From NCBI RefSeq assembly GCF_004000785.1, contig NZ_BILX01000067.1, forward strand, positions 1 to 38,232: DNA of 38,232 nucleotides. Direction: 5' to 3'. This document shows positions 30,529 to 38,232 of the stretch, piece after piece. This stretch comes from Paenibacillus ehimensis NBRC 15659 (lineage in GTDB: Bacteria > Bacillota > Bacilli > Paenibacillales > NBRC-103111). Both the position numbers and the translations under genes were made by a program. The notes beneath the pieces were generated by a model. The model saw only the letters and a list, made by a program, of their open reading frames with translations, made no database searches and was not told the origin of the DNA. How positions within the stretch are numbered: the stretch's first letter is position 1; each line of letters begins with the position of its first letter.

Positions 30529-31902
30529 ATGACGTTTTCATTTGCTTCAAGTGAGTGGAAAGAAAGGTTCCGAATGCTGCTCCGGCTGCCTTATCCGAAC
30601 AGGGCGCTCCGCTTTTTTCCCCCGGAATTTACGTTTCGCGATCCGGTGCTCTCGCTGGTCAAACAGTACCGGCGGCAAGGAAAATCGTGCGGGCTTATTT
30701 TGCTGTACTTGGAAGATTTTCATCATATGTTTTCCACTTATTCTGAAGCGAGGCTCTGCGCCTTGCAGAGTCGTATCCGGCAGACGATCCTGGAGCTGCT
30801 GCCTTCCTGCTTCCGGGACAAGGATGTCATCGGAGTGCGGCAGTTTGCGCTCGACGATTACGGCATTTTCGTTAAAGAGCAAGCCGGCTGCGGGTTCGAC
30901 GAGCTGCAGCGCAAGGCGCAGGAGCTGCAAAAAGAAGTTTCGCGCAGGCTGCGCTTGCATGCGGGCGCCGACGCACAGGCTCCCGTATCGCTGCAAAGCG
31001 GGTGCTATATCGTCGGTCCGGACCTTGAGAACACGTCTGCCGGCATTCAAGCGGCCTATCACTATGCCCGCTGCATCGCCACCCGGAAGCTGCCGCCGCA
31101 TTTTTGCCCGACCCGGGAGCATTTGCTGGACATTTTGAAGCAGGAGAGCATTTTTGTTCTCGCCCAACCGATTCTCAATTTGGCCAGCGGTGAATTGTAC
31201 GGCTGGGAAATATTGACCCGCGGTCCGCAAAACTCGCCGTTTCACACGCCTTCCGAGCTGTTCGATATGGCTTACCAAGCCGATCTCTTATCGAGATTCG
31301 AATTTCTGGTTATCAAGAAGGCGTTCATGGAAATCTCATCGCGGGCGATTCAAGAGCAGGTCTTTATTAACGTGACGCCCGTTTCGCTCGGACATCCGCT
31401 GTTTTTGCATCAGCTTCTGGAAACATTGAAGCAATTTCCGGCCATTTCGGCCTCGCAGGTCGTTCTGGAAATTACGGAACGCCACGCGATTCGGGATTTT
31501 CAATACATAGGCGCCGTCATGAACGCTTGCCGCGCTCATGGGTTCCGCTTTGCCGTGGACGATGCGGGGGCCGGCTATTCGAGCCTGCAATCGATCTCCG
31601 AGCTGGTGCCCGACATCATCAAAATCGACAGATCGGTCATTGCCGAGATCGACCGGATGTCCGTCAAGCAATCGCTGCTGAAAGCGCTGCTGCACTTCGC
31701 CGACAATATGAACTGCCAAGTGATCGCCGAAGGCGTGGAACGGCCGGAAGAGCTCAGCATGCTTTGCGAGATGCGGGTGCATATGGTGCAAGGCTTTTAT
31801 TTTGCCCGTCCGCAGCCGCTTGTGACCGATCAGGAACGGGTACAGCAGCTTCAATTGGTCAAAGAAAAAATTGTAGGGCACCGGCATATGCATCCCGCTT
31901 GA
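30529..31902 (+). CDS. EAL-domain protein with degenerate GGDEF-like N-terminus
   Basis: A 457-residue cytoplasmic protein for cyclic-di-GMP turnover or sensing. Residues about 45-185 resemble a worn GGDEF domain (the signature is replaced by LDDYGIF). Residues about 205-440 are an EAL domain. The EAL motif is GWEILTRG (Glu kept), and the metal/catalytic residues are present: Asn in VFINVTP, Glu in LEITER, Asp-Asp in VDDAGAGYSSL, Lys in IIKIDRS and Glu in AEGVER. The usual DDFGTG loop is DDAGAG. It could be an active phosphodiesterase. GGGGG lies 6 bases before the chosen ATG; an upstream TTG at 30505 is rejected. Confidence 0.9.
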   Translation: MTFSFASSEWKERFRMLLRLPYPNRALRFFPPEFTFRDPVLSLVKQYRRQGKSCGLILLYLEDFHHMFSTYSEARLCALQSRIRQTILELLPSCFRDKDVIGVRQFALDDYGIFVKEQAGCGFDELQRKAQELQKEVSRRLRLHAGADAQAPVSLQSGCYIVGPDLENTSAGIQAAYHYARCIATRKLPPHFCPTREHLLDILKQESIFVLAQPILNLASGELYGWEILTRGPQNSPFHTPSELFDMAYQADLLSRFEFLVIKKAFMEISSRAIQEQVFINVTPVSLGHPLFLHQLLETLKQFPAISASQVVLEITERHAIRDFQYIGAVMNACRAHGFRFAVDDAGAGYSSLQSISELVPDIIKIDRSVIAEIDRMSVKQSLLKALLHFADNMNCQVIAEGVERPEELSMLCEMRVHMVQGFYFARPQPLVTDQERVQQLQLVKEKIVGHRHMHPA

Positions 31903-31940
31903 AGGCTTTGTCCCGATGCTCACAAATTCGTCACAAAAAC

Positions 31941-31978
31941 GGCCGCCGCTTTCCGCCACACGGAAAATGGCGGTCTTT
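31941..31978 (+). terminator. Terminator of the EAL gene
   Basis: GGCCGCC and TTTCCG pair with CGGAAA and GGCGGTC, followed by TTT. Confidence 0.65.
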
Positions 31979-32037
31979 GAGTATGGCAGGAGCGGAGTAT
32001 TTTATGGTAGGATGAAAGCATAAAGGAGATGAAAGCG

Positions 32038-33177
32038 ATGAGTTCCATCGACCGGATATTGGATAGCGCGCTGGCGGGAAACCGGATCAGTCTGGAAGAC
32101 TGTGTGGCGCTCTATGAATCGGACGAAATCGAAAAAATGGGCCATGTGGCCAATCAAATTATGCTTCGGCACCATCCGGAGCCGGTTACGACCTTCGTGA
32201 TCGGCCGGAATGTCAATTATACGAACATTTGCGATGTGTACTGCCGTTTTTGCGCCTTCTATCGCGCACCGGGCTCGGCAGAAGGCTATGTGCTGCCGAA
32301 CGAGGTGATTTTTCAAAAGATACAGGAAACGATCGACGTGGAAGGCACCGAAATTTTGATGCAGGGGGGCACGAACCCGAACCTGCCTTTCAGCTATTAC
32401 ACGGATCTGCTGAAGGAAATCAAGAAGCGGTTCCCGAACATTACGATGCACTCGTTCTCCCCGGCCGAGATTATGAAAATGAAGGAAGTGTCGAACGGCC
32501 TTTCGCTGGAGGATGTCATTCGGGCCATTCACGAAGCCGGACTGGATTCGCTGCCCGGAGGCGGCGCGGAAATTCTCGACGACCGCACCCGCCGCAAAAT
32601 CAGCCGGCTGAAAGGCTCGTGGCGCGACTGGATGGATGTCATGCAAACGGCCCACAAGGTCGGCATGCATACGACCGGGACGATGGTGATCGGCTTCGGC
32701 GAAACGATGGAGGAGCGCGCGCTGCATCTGCTCCGCATCCGCGACGCACAGGACGAATGCATCGCGAAGGGCTATAATACGCCGGGCTTCCTGGCCTTCA
32801 TCTCTTGGACGTTCCAGCCGGACAACACGAATCTGAAAGCGGAGAAGCTGGGACCGGAAGATTATCTGAAAAACGTCGCGATCAGCCGCATCATGCTCGA
32901 TAACATTAAGAACTTCCAGTCGTCCTGGGTGACGATGGGACCGGAGGTCGGCAAGCTGTCGCTCCACTACGGCTGCAACGATTTCGGCTCGACGATGATC
33001 GAAGAAAACGTCGTATCCGCGGCAGGGACGACGCACAAGGTGAACATCGGATCGACGCTGCAGCTCATCCGGGAAGCGGGCAAAATTCCCGCGCAGCGCA
33101 ATACGCGCTATGAGATTTTGCGCCGCTTCGACGACGAAACGGTTCAGGTGCACAAAGACTTCATTATGCAAAATTAA
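32038..33177 (+). CDS. mqnC: Cyclic dehypoxanthinyl futalosine synthase
   Basis: Radical SAM enzyme that cyclises dehypoxanthine futalosine in the futalosine route to menaquinone. It is 379 residues. The cluster ligands are Cys65, Cys69 and Cys72 in ICDVYCRFCAFYR, the MqnC variant of CxxxCxxC, preceded by NVNYTNIC and followed by the family pattern EILMQGGTNPNLP and SLPGGGAEI. The ATG at 32029 directly abuts AAGGAG, so the ATG at 32038 (9 bases from it) is the start. Mqn genes in place of menBCDEFH are typical of Paenibacillaceae rather than Bacillus. The gene is monocistronic here. Confidence 0.93.
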   Translation: MSSIDRILDSALAGNRISLEDCVALYESDEIEKMGHVANQIMLRHHPEPVTTFVIGRNVNYTNICDVYCRFCAFYRAPGSAEGYVLPNEVIFQKIQETIDVEGTEILMQGGTNPNLPFSYYTDLLKEIKKRFPNITMHSFSPAEIMKMKEVSNGLSLEDVIRAIHEAGLDSLPGGGAEILDDRTRRKISRLKGSWRDWMDVMQTAHKVGMHTTGTMVIGFGETMEERALHLLRIRDAQDECIAKGYNTPGFLAFISWTFQPDNTNLKAEKLGPEDYLKNVAISRIMLDNIKNFQSSWVTMGPEVGKLSLHYGCNDFGSTMIEENVVSAAGTTHKVNIGSTLQLIREAGKIPAQRNTRYEILRRFDDETVQVHKDFIMQN

Positions 33178-33187
33178 CACAAAATAT

Positions 33188-33234
33188 AAGACGCTTGCGC
33201 TTCGATCTTGGCTTCGAAGGCAGGCGTCTTTTTT
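33188..33234 (+). terminator. Terminator of mqnC
   Basis: AAGACGC (33188-33194) pairs with GCGTCTT (33224-33230), with an inner TTCGA-type stem, followed by TTTT. Confidence 0.75.
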
Positions 33235-33265
33235 GCGCGGGCAATGCAGGGCTTGCTTTCCATGT

Positions 33266-34780
33266 TTAACCTAACCAGTGAAAGACCCGGTGCTTGGCCG
33301 TTTCCTCGGCTCCCCGGCCCATCACTCCGTTGCCCGAAAGCAGCAGCTCCGGCTGGACAAGAACCGGGGCGCTGCCGTTTCTGCCTTCTCCGTCGCTGCC
33401 GATCACGACGCGTGCCCCCCGCGGCACAAGCGGATACAGCGCGGACATCGCCTCGTTCGTCAGGCGGATGCAGCCGAGCGACCGGTTCGCGCCGACCGAT
33501 GCTTGGTCAGCGGTTCCGTGGATGGCGATCTCACCCATGCCCAAGGCAGCGGAGCCGTATACGCCGGGGCGGCTTCCCTGCGGCTCGCGCACCCGCTCCA
33601 TAACGTTGAACGTGCCGTCCGGAGTCCGGCCGTCGGCGCCCAGCCCCACAGGCAGCTCCGCGAGCACGACCGGGCCGGCGTTCAGCCGGAGCAAGTGAGC
33701 GCTTTTGTCGATCGTAACCGTGACGGGTTCGAATGGGAGGCTTGCGGAGGCGGCTGCCGTTCCGGATGCGCCGTCCCATGCGACATTCGGATAGAACATA
33801 CGTGCAGGCTCCTGGGCTTGAGCATCGTAAACCCATCCGCCGCTCCCATCAAAAACGGTTCGGACATGAGCCGAACCGGTAATCGCTTCTATAGGCATAT
33901 AGCTGGCATAGTTATGGGGATAAGGCTGAAACAGCTGCTCGACGGAGGAGGGGGCCGATCCGTGATCCGCAGCGTAAGCCTCAAGCGCTGTCCGGATCAA
34001 TTGGGCGCCGGCCGTCGTCCGGAGCTTTTGAAATTCCGGGTGAAGAAACCGGATTTTGACCGCAGTATCGACGGCCGGATTGTATTCCGCCACGACAAAC
34101 GCCTTGGTCTTAAGCTGCTCGTCGCTAAGCGGCACAGCTTGGTTGTCGACGGTTCGCACGCCGTACAGGAAGATCGTTTGCTTCGGATTATCGCTTGCAA
34201 GCTGCAGCGCTTTCTTATGAAGCGCCTCCTCCACCGCCTTTTGCGGCTCTCCGTATGGAAAATGCAAGACGAACGCGGTTTCAACGCTTTCGTACGTGAC
34301 TTCTTTCCCGACGCTCCAAGGCATAAATGCCGATACGACCTTCGAAACGGCGGTCGGTCCGTACAGCAGGGCCAGCAGCAGCACGTTGATAAACAAAAGC
34401 ACGAGCAGCAGCATTTTTAAGCCGGCGGCAGCGCTTTTTCTTTTCGTTCGTGGTGCAGCTGCGCCTGAAGCGGCTTGGGGGACGGGGACAGCGGGAGCTT
34501 TCTCCTTCGTCAGCCGCCGGATTGAACCGGAAGCGGGAAAATAATACGGCGAAGGATACGTGTTCATCGCTTCTTTGTAATGCTGCAGCGCTTTGCCGAT
34601 ATTGCCGTTGTTTTCGAAATATTGCCCCAGCTTGTAATGCGCCTCAGGCGAGTGCGGGTCGAGGTACGTGATCACCTTTTCGTGATACTTGGGGTCGCTG
34701 CGGTTAAGGTAAATATTTTTGTGCAAACGAACCAGCTTGTCCGCGGCTGGCGATTTGAACCTTTGGCGAAGATGCTGCAT
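33266..34780 (-). CDS. Membrane-anchored L,D-transpeptidase with N-terminal TPR-like segment
   Basis: A 504-residue cell-envelope enzyme. Residues about 42-78 form a TPR-like pair (SPEAHYKLGQYFENNGNIGK), likely cytoplasmic; after a basic Pro/Ala-rich linker, a single transmembrane helix at about 118-140 (LLLVLLFINVLLLALLYGP) anchors it. The C-terminal YkuD domain (about 350-460) has the catalytic IHGTADQASVGANRSLG followed by Cys437 (GCIRL), which makes 3-3 cross-links in peptidoglycan or attaches proteins. The middle region (about 150-340) is uncharacterised. GGGAGG lies 6 bases before the ATG. It is divergent from ytxC, with a palindrome in the shared promoter region. Confidence 0.9.
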   Translation of the reverse strand: MQHLRQRFKSPAADKLVRLHKNIYLNRSDPKYHEKVITYLDPHSPEAHYKLGQYFENNGNIGKALQHYKEAMNTYPSPYYFPASGSIRRLTKEKAPAVPVPQAASGAAAPRTKRKSAAAGLKMLLLVLLFINVLLLALLYGPTAVSKVVSAFMPWSVGKEVTYESVETAFVLHFPYGEPQKAVEEALHKKALQLASDNPKQTIFLYGVRTVDNQAVPLSDEQLKTKAFVVAEYNPAVDTAVKIRFLHPEFQKLRTTAGAQLIRTALEAYAADHGSAPSSVEQLFQPYPHNYASYMPIEAITGSAHVRTVFDGSGGWVYDAQAQEPARMFYPNVAWDGASGTAAASASLPFEPVTVTIDKSAHLLRLNAGPVVLAELPVGLGADGRTPDGTFNVMERVREPQGSRPGVYGSAALGMGEIAIHGTADQASVGANRSLGCIRLTNEAMSALYPLVPRGARVVIGSDGEGRNGSAPVLVQPELLLSGNGVMGRGAEETAKHRVFHWLG

Positions 34781-34810
34781 GGCAAACCTCCCAGGATCCT
34801 ATTTTATAAT

Positions 34811-34848
34811 TGATACATATTGTATCACAAAAGTAAATGAGAATACAA
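34811..34848 (-). promoter_or_regulatory. L,D-transpeptidase promoter with a 17-bp palindrome
   Basis: On the minus strand TTGTAT (34843-34848), 18-base spacer, TACAAT (34819-34824). The -10 is covered by TGATACA-TAT-TGTATCA (34811-34827), a perfect inverted repeat with 7-bp arms, which looks like a repressor operator. Confidence 0.6.
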
Positions 34849-34992
34849 TTGGTATCGTTCCGTAGTAGTCTCCTGACGGATTTCGCTCACAGTTATTGCT
34901 ACCTCCCTGGTGTCTGTACTTTGTATATCTGCGAGGGTCCAGCCATATACTTTAAAGGAATCGTAAGGCCCGAAAGGAGAGTGTGACCCTGG

Positions 34993-35925
34993 ATGAAGCT
35001 GTTGACGATCGTAATGGTGAAACGCTCCGAAGCTCAGGCTGACCGGCTGTTGCGTCTTGTCGAGCTTTTCGGCGAACGGCTACATAAGGAGAACAAGATC
35101 CGGATCGTTCTGGACCGGCGGAACGGTCTGCAGCGAGTCGAAGTAAGCGCGGTTATGCCGGCTTTTCAACTGCAGACTGACGGTTACGCGCTATATGAAG
35201 CGGCAGCCGGCGCCGTGGCGGACTATTTATTGGCTGAAGAGGAACAGCGTCTGCTGCGTCATATGATCCGTCATGAGTTTCATTACAAGCAGGACGAAGA
35301 GACGGAGAGCATCCTGGGCTACTGCAGTCAAATGCTGGGAGAGCAGGGCGATTCAGCGGCGGTCAAATCGGACAAGAGTGAAGCGTACCTGCGGCGAAAA
35401 CACAAATTGACCGCCCTGCTTACCGAATACATCGAAGAGCACACGGAGCTGAATTTGGAAGGTTTTTTGCGCTTCCGGGCGCCGGATTATTTGAATGAGC
35501 TCCGCGAAGTGGTCGAATACGCCATCGACGAATTCGTCATGGACCGGCAGTATCGCGAATTCATTTCTCTGCTGCAATATTTCGTCTATATCCAGGAAGC
35601 GAAAATTCCGTTCGTTCATCTGATTCACAAAGGCGGCAATGAGTTTATGCTGCTTGGCGAGCATCTGGAGAAGATCGAAACGAACGATACGGATGCCGTC
35701 GTGACGGTAGAAACGCTGGAGAAGGATATGAATTTCGAGGATATGATTGTCAGCACGCTGATTACGGTATCCCCGCAGCAGATTTATATCCACACCCGCG
35801 AGCCGGATTTACAGGTAATCAAGACGATCCGGCAAATTTTCGAGAATCGCGTGGAGCTGTGCGGCTACTGCAGGCTGTGCCAAAATCTTGACCGCTCGAC
35901 GGCGGCTGAATATAATAAGGGATAA
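34993..35925 (+). CDS. ytxC: Sporulation-associated protein YtxC
   Basis: A 310-residue protein of the YtxC family, known as a sporulation-related protein of unknown function in Bacillus. It is soluble, helix-rich and acidic, with the conserved middle DYLNELREVVEYAIDEFVMD and C-terminal PQQIYIHTREPD, ending in a CGYCRLC motif (Cys-x2-Cys-x2-Cys). Its place directly upstream of thrS is the same as in B. subtilis and supports the name. GGAG lies about 13 bases before the ATG. The thrS promoter lies inside its last codons. Confidence 0.85.
   Translation: MKLLTIVMVKRSEAQADRLLRLVELFGERLHKENKIRIVLDRRNGLQRVEVSAVMPAFQLQTDGYALYEAAAGAVADYLLAEEEQRLLRHMIRHEFHYKQDEETESILGYCSQMLGEQGDSAAVKSDKSEAYLRRKHKLTALLTEYIEEHTELNLEGFLRFRAPDYLNELREVVEYAIDEFVMDRQYREFISLLQYFVYIQEAKIPFVHLIHKGGNEFMLLGEHLEKIETNDTDAVVTVETLEKDMNFEDMIVSTLITVSPQQIYIHTREPDLQVIKTIRQIFENRVELCGYCRLCQNLDRSTAAEYNKG
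35888..35916 (+). promoter_or_regulatory. thrS promoter inside the 3' end of ytxC
   Basis: TTGACC at 35888-35893, 17-base spacer, perfect TATAAT at 35911-35916. Transcription would start near 35923, giving a T-box leader of about 300 bases. Confidence 0.75.
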
Positions 35926-36225
35926 GGCAAAGATCGAAGACACGATCGGTTGAAGTGCTGTCCAGAGAGAGGGGACACCCGGCTGCAATCCCCTTCAGCG
36001 AACGTCAATCGGTTACCCCTTTGTAGCCGTGATTTGGAAAACGTCGCTCCTGCCCGATATTGGATCAGCGCCGGAGACGTGCAGTATAAATCGCCGGATC
36101 ATTCCCGTTACCGAATGAATTGAGGATTCGCAGACCGGTCTTTTGTTACATGATGGCTGCGGATTGAATTAGGGTGGAACCACGAGCGAAGCGTACTCGT
36201 CCCTTTCGGGATGATACGCTTTTTG
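35923..36225 (+). promoter_or_regulatory. T-box leader of thrS
   Basis: The T-box sequence AGGGTGGAACCACG is at 36171-36184; its TGGA bulge would pair with a tRNA ending in UCCA, as expected for tRNA-Thr with discriminator U. The terminator AAGCGTA-C-TCGTCCC / GGGATGATACGCTT (36189-36220) with a T run follows. The Thr specifier codon is not certain: ACC at 36015-36017 or 36110-36112 are candidates. Uncharged tRNA-Thr should stabilise the antiterminator and switch thrS on. Confidence 0.93.
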
Positions 36226-36255
36226 TATTTTCTACAATTATTGGAGGTAGTGGAC

Positions 36256-38193
36256 ATGGCTGTAAAAGTGACTTTTCCCGACGGAGCGGTAAAGGAATAT
36301 CCGCAGGGAACGACGGTGGAAGAGATCGCAGGCTCGATCAGCTCGGGTCTGAAAAAAAATGCCGTTGTCGGCAAGCTCAACGGAAAGCTCGTCGATTTGA
36401 GCACGGCGCTGGAAGAAGACGCCGCGCTGCAAATCGTTACGCTGGACAGCGAAGAAGGCCTGGAGGTATACCGTCACAGCACGGCGCATTTGATGGCGCA
36501 GGCGATCAAGCGCCTGTACGGCAATAAAAACGTCAAGCTCGGCATCGGACCCGTCATCGAAGACGGCTTCTACTACGATATCGATATGGAAACGTCGATC
36601 ACCCCGGAAGATCTGGGCAAAATCGAGAAAGAAATGGAACGCATCGTGCAGGAAAACCTGCCGATTCGCCGCCGGGTGGTCAGCCGCGAGGAAGCGCTGA
36701 GCATTTTCGGCGAGCTGGAGGACCCGCTCAAGCTGGAGCTGATCCGCGACCTTCCGGAAGACTCAGTCATTACGATTTATGACCAAGGCGAATTTTTTGA
36801 CCTGTGCCGCGGACCGCATCTGCCGTCCACCGGACGGATTAAAGCGTTCAAGCTGCTCAGCGTAGCGGGCGCTTACTGGCGCGGCGATTCCAAGAACAAA
36901 ATGCTGCAGCGTATCTACGGCACGGCGTTCCCGAAAAAATCGGAGCTGGACGAGCATTTGCACTTACTGGAGGAAGCCAAAAAACGAGACCACCGCAAGC
37001 TCGGCAAAGAGCTGAAAATGTTCACCTTCTCCAGCGAAGTCGGCCAAGGCCTTCCGATCTGGCTGCCGCACGGCGCCAAAGTACGCCGCACTCTGGAGCG
37101 TTATATCGTCGATCTGGAGGAGCGTCTCGGCTACCAGCACGTGTACACGCCGGTGCTTGCCAACGTGGAATTGTACAAAACGAGCGGTCACTGGGAGCAT
37201 TATCAGGAAGACATGTTCCCCAAGATGGAATTGGACAATGAAGAGCTTGTACTGCGTCCGATGAACTGCCCGCATCATATGATGGTGTACAAGAGCGACA
37301 TGCGCAGCTACCGCGACCTGCCGGTGCGGATCGCCGAGCTCGGAACGATGCATCGCTACGAGATGTCCGGAGCGCTTACCGGTCTGCATCGCGTCCGGGC
37401 GATGACGCTCAATGACGCGCACATTTTCTGCCGCCCGGATCAAATTAAGGAAGAGTTCGCGCGCGTCGTCAACCTGATCCGTCAAGTGTACGAGGACTTC
37501 GGCATCAAGGAATACCGCTTCCGCCTGTCCTATCGCGATCCGAAGGATACGGAGAAATATTTCCAAAACGACGAAATGTGGGAAATGTCGCAGCGGATGC
37601 TTCGCGAAGTGGTCGAGGAGCTGGAACTGCCGTTCTTCGAGGCGGAAGGCGAGGCGGCCTTCTACGGTCCGAAGCTGGACGTGCAGATCAAGACGGCGCT
37701 CAAGAAAGAAGAGACGCTGTCGACTGCGCAGCTTGACTTCCTGCTGCCGGAGCGCTTCCAATTGGAATACGTCGGAGCCGACGGCCAGAAGCACCGCCCG
37801 GTCGTGATTCACCGCGGCATTATTTCGACCATGGAACGGATGACCGCTTTCCTGCTCGAGAACTTTGCTGGCGCGCTGCCGACATGGCTGTGTCCGGTAC
37901 AGGCGAAGGTGCTTCCGGTATCCGGCAACTTCGACGAGTATGCCAAGGAAGTCGAAGCGAAGCTGCAAAACGCCGGGATCCGGGTCGAAGCCGATCTGCG
38001 CAACGAGAAGCTCGGCTACAAAATTCGCGAAGCGCAGCTTGAGAAAATTCCGTACATGCTCGTTGTCGGCGAAAATGAGGTGCAAGCGTCCGGCGCTTCC
38101 GTCCGCAAACGCGGTCAGGGCGACCTTGGTGCGCACAGCGTGGAGAGCGTCATCGAGATGATCCGGGAAGACATTCGGACCAAGCAAGCGTAA
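36256..38193 (+). CDS. thrS: Threonyl-tRNA synthetase
   Basis: Charges tRNA-Thr. It is 645 residues with the standard order: TGS domain (1-62), editing domain (about 65-240; HSTAHLMAQAIKRLYG and the SAD motif RGPHLPSTG), class II catalytic core (about 270-535; zinc-site MNCPHHMMVY, motif 2 LGTMHRYEMSGALTGLHR, motif 3 VIHRGIISTMERM) and anticodon-binding domain (about 540-645). GGAGG lies 8 bases before the ATG at 36256; the longer frame from 36211 lies in the T-box terminator region and is rejected. No gene follows in the last 39 bases of the window. Confidence 0.98.
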   Translation: MAVKVTFPDGAVKEYPQGTTVEEIAGSISSGLKKNAVVGKLNGKLVDLSTALEEDAALQIVTLDSEEGLEVYRHSTAHLMAQAIKRLYGNKNVKLGIGPVIEDGFYYDIDMETSITPEDLGKIEKEMERIVQENLPIRRRVVSREEALSIFGELEDPLKLELIRDLPEDSVITIYDQGEFFDLCRGPHLPSTGRIKAFKLLSVAGAYWRGDSKNKMLQRIYGTAFPKKSELDEHLHLLEEAKKRDHRKLGKELKMFTFSSEVGQGLPIWLPHGAKVRRTLERYIVDLEERLGYQHVYTPVLANVELYKTSGHWEHYQEDMFPKMELDNEELVLRPMNCPHHMMVYKSDMRSYRDLPVRIAELGTMHRYEMSGALTGLHRVRAMTLNDAHIFCRPDQIKEEFARVVNLIRQVYEDFGIKEYRFRLSYRDPKDTEKYFQNDEMWEMSQRMLREVVEELELPFFEAEGEAAFYGPKLDVQIKTALKKEETLSTAQLDFLLPERFQLEYVGADGQKHRPVVIHRGIISTMERMTAFLLENFAGALPTWLCPVQAKVLPVSGNFDEYAKEVEAKLQNAGIRVEADLRNEKLGYKIREAQLEKIPYMLVVGENEVQASGASVRKRGQGDLGAHSVESVIEMIREDIRTKQA

Positions 38194-38232
38194 GCTGCAC
38201 CATAAGATTTGAACCGAAGAGCCTGCTCCTTG

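Noticed and set aside
32002..33180. 392-codon open frame on the minus strand
   Set aside because: Antisense shadow of mqnC; codon composition is that of a GC-rich complementary frame.
33278..34420. 380-codon open frame on the plus strand
   Set aside because: Antisense shadow of the L,D-transpeptidase gene.

Overview
The window looks like chromosome of a moderately GC-rich, endospore-forming Firmicute, most likely Paenibacillaceae (Paenibacillus, Cohnella or a relative). Evidence: AGGAGG-type ribosome binding sites on nearly every gene, sigma-A promoters with 17-base spacers, an S-box (SAM-I) leader, a T-box leader, ytxC directly upstream of thrS, a DUF3055 protein, and menaquinone synthesis by the futalosine route (mqnC).

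Layout. 1-2560: a truncated MFS exporter (fosmidomycin-resistance type) divergent from an AraC regulator, then a small cupin. 2560-4810: DUF3055 protein and ilvD (branched-chain amino acids). 4820-6340: a MerR regulator and the imine-reductase-like enzyme it probably controls through an elongated-spacer promoter. 6340-7440: an AT-rich stretch with one small orphan gene and gene debris. 7440-14650 (minus strand): a compact class I lanthipeptide operon with two tandem precursor genes, a full-length dehydratase, an ABC exporter and a cyclase. 14970-23080: a phenylalanine/tyrosine catabolic cluster (phenylalanine dehydrogenase, a DUF1450 protein, 4-hydroxyphenylpyruvate dioxygenase, an unknown protein, fumarylacetoacetase, homogentisate dioxygenase, a TrpR/YerC-like regulator and an NhaC-family transporter). 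23170-26370: a small conserved protein, an HRDC-domain protein behind a promoter-terminator leader, a hendecad-repeat coiled-coil protein, and corA. 26740-30440: S-box-controlled metA-metI-metC. 30500-33240: an EAL-domain protein and mqnC. 33260-34780: an L,D-transpeptidase with TPR and membrane anchor. 34990-38193: ytxC and T-box-controlled thrS.

The most interesting part is the lanthipeptide locus. The two 64-residue precursors share a class I leader (FDLDV box). Each core has five tandem pentads of the form [S/T]-x-x-Cys-aromatic, followed by two T-x4-C segments, so seven Cys are matched by seven well-placed Ser/Thr. The aromatic residue next to every pentad is Tyr in one peptide and Phe in the other, at all six positions, while the rest of the C-terminus is identical. 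I do not recognise this layout from any characterised lanthipeptide. The operon has A1, A2, B, T and C only; no regulator, leader protease or immunity gene is visible nearby.

The catabolic cluster should take Phe or Tyr through the (hydroxy)phenylpyruvate and homogentisate route to fumarate and acetoacetate. It also holds an uncharacterised protein of about 314 residues between hpd and fahA and a divergent TrpR-like protein that could be its regulator.
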